Both the position numbers and the translations under genes were made by a program. A DNA stretch of 14,918 nt, taken from Opitutales bacterium UBA7389 (GTDB taxonomy: Bacteria > Verrucomicrobiota > Verrucomicrobiia > Opitutales > Opitutaceae). Below the pieces are notes generated by a model. That model saw nothing but the letters and a program-made list of their open reading frames with translations. It ran no database searches and was not told the origin of the DNA. Location of the stretch: the NCBI GenBank assembly GCA_002474325.1, contig DKNL01000156.1:1351-16268 (forward strand), given 5' to 3'. Below, piece after piece: positions 14,191-14,918 of this stretch (position 1 is the first letter of the stretch; each line of letters opens with the position of its first letter).

Positions 14191-14918
14191 TTATTCTGGC
14201 CGCTTTGCGTATATATCGTAGTCCGCTACCGTCGCCGGATGCAACTCGACCCAGTGACCGGGACTAATTTCTTCGTAGCGCCCTTCTTGTGACGCCACTT
14301 TTTCACTCACCTCAATCGGGCTTCTCCGGGCAAAAGCACATCCGGGGGAAGGATCTATAGGGGAAGGGACATCTCCTCTTAGCACAATCCTCCCATGCTT
14401 CCTGGAAGAATCTGGCTTAGGAATCGCCGAGAGGAGGGCCTTTGTGTATTCATGAACTGGATTTTCGAAAAGTTCATCCCCCGGAGCTTCTTCAACCAGT
14501 TTGCCTAAATACATCACCCCAATGCGATCGGAGATCACCCTCACCACCGCCAGATCATGGGCGATGAAAAGATAAGACACGCCCATTTCTTTCTGCAAAT
14601 CCATAAGCAAGTTCAGTATTTGGCTTTGCACCGACACATCCAGGGCCGAGACCGCTTCATCACAGATCAGCAGTTTCGGTTGCAGGGCGATAGCTCTGGC
14701 GATGCCAATACGCTGGCGTTGGCCACCACTGAATTCATGTGGATATTTATCTTGGGCGGACTGCGGAAGTCCAACCTGCTCCAGCAATGCGGCGACTCGC
14801 TTTTGCCGGCTTGCGCGATCGCCTTCCCGATGAATAATCAGCGGCTCTTCGAGGATGGCGCCTACTGTGTGACGGGCATTCAGCGATGAATACGGGTCCT
14901 GGAAAATCATCTGCATGT
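14191..14918 (-). CDS. oligopeptide/dipeptide ABC transporter ATPase, OppF/DppF type (partial)
   Basis: The gene runs off the right edge of the window, so the N-terminus with Walker A is missing. What remains (about 240 residues) has the Q-loop MQMIFQDPYSSLN, the signature SGGQRQRIGIARA, Walker B LLICDEAVSALD, the H-loop IAHDLAVV, and the C-terminal extension typical of peptide transporter ATPases (PVHEYTKALLSAIPKP). This family powers import of oligopeptides or other solutes together with two permeases and a binding protein. The C-terminal cysteine cluster usual in the family (C-x-F-x-x-RCP and a later C) is mostly lost: GCAFARRSP keeps only one cysteine. The MQ at 14916 is unlikely to be the true start, as the family continues upstream. 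It lies upstream of ribBA on the same strand. Confidence 0.92.
   Translation of the reverse strand, partial: MQMIFQDPYSSLNARHTVGAILEEPLIIHREGDRASRQKRVAALLEQVGLPQSAQDKYPHEFSGGQRQRIGIARAIALQPKLLICDEAVSALDVSVQSQILNLLMDLQKEMGVSYLFIAHDLAVVRVISDRIGVMYLGKLVEEAPGDELFENPVHEYTKALLSAIPKPDSSRKHGRIVLRGDVPSPIDPSPGCAFARRSPIEVSEKVASQEGRYEEISPGHWVELHPATVADYDIYAKRPE

Overview
The window looks like a chromosomal piece of a Verrucomicrobiota bacterium, most likely a marine member of the Opitutia (Puniceicoccales/Opitutales type). This is an inference. It rests on the moderate G+C, the near absence of Shine-Dalgarno sites, a Tat-exported TIM-barrel protein of the planctomycete/verrucomicrobial kind, an Nramp-like transporter inside a sugar operon, and short dispersed palindromes between genes. 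No rRNA, tRNA, CRISPR array or insertion sequence was seen.

Left part, about 1-6860: carbohydrate catabolism. A secreted TIM-barrel isomerase-like protein (+) converges on an SDR (-) that closely resembles L-fucose dehydrogenases as I recall them. Divergent from the SDR, a plus-strand series holds a secreted jelly-roll-like protein of unknown function, a D-tagatose/D-psicose 3-epimerase-like enzyme, an Nramp-superfamily membrane protein that lacks the metal-binding motifs, a Gfo/Idh/MocA dehydrogenase, and a HAD phosphatase remnant that has lost its middle. Epimerase, transporter and dehydrogenase overlap by 4 and 1 bases and are almost certainly translationally coupled. Together they suggest import of a sugar or sugar derivative followed by oxidation and epimerisation.

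Middle part, about 6900-10940: on the minus strand, aroC is followed 11 bases later by a CobW-like protein with a broken P-loop. Upstream lies cysE. Between cysE and ftsY is an unmarked plus-strand pseudogene of a DUF481 outer-membrane protein, recognisable across three reading-frame segments from a mutated start codon to its native C-terminus.

Right part, about 10940-14918: a minus-strand housekeeping series of oligopeptide ABC ATPase (cut by the window end), ribBA, ribH, nusB and ftsY. The RibA half of RibBA has lost all three zinc cysteines, so the protein should act only as DHBP synthase (RibBX-like).

Most notable points: the metal-site-less Nramp relative coupled to sugar enzymes, the degenerate RibA domain, the degenerate CobW-like protein, the internally deleted HAD protein, the DUF481 pseudogene, and the palindromic repeats and possible RNA structures between genes. 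I see no clear new defence or mobile system.
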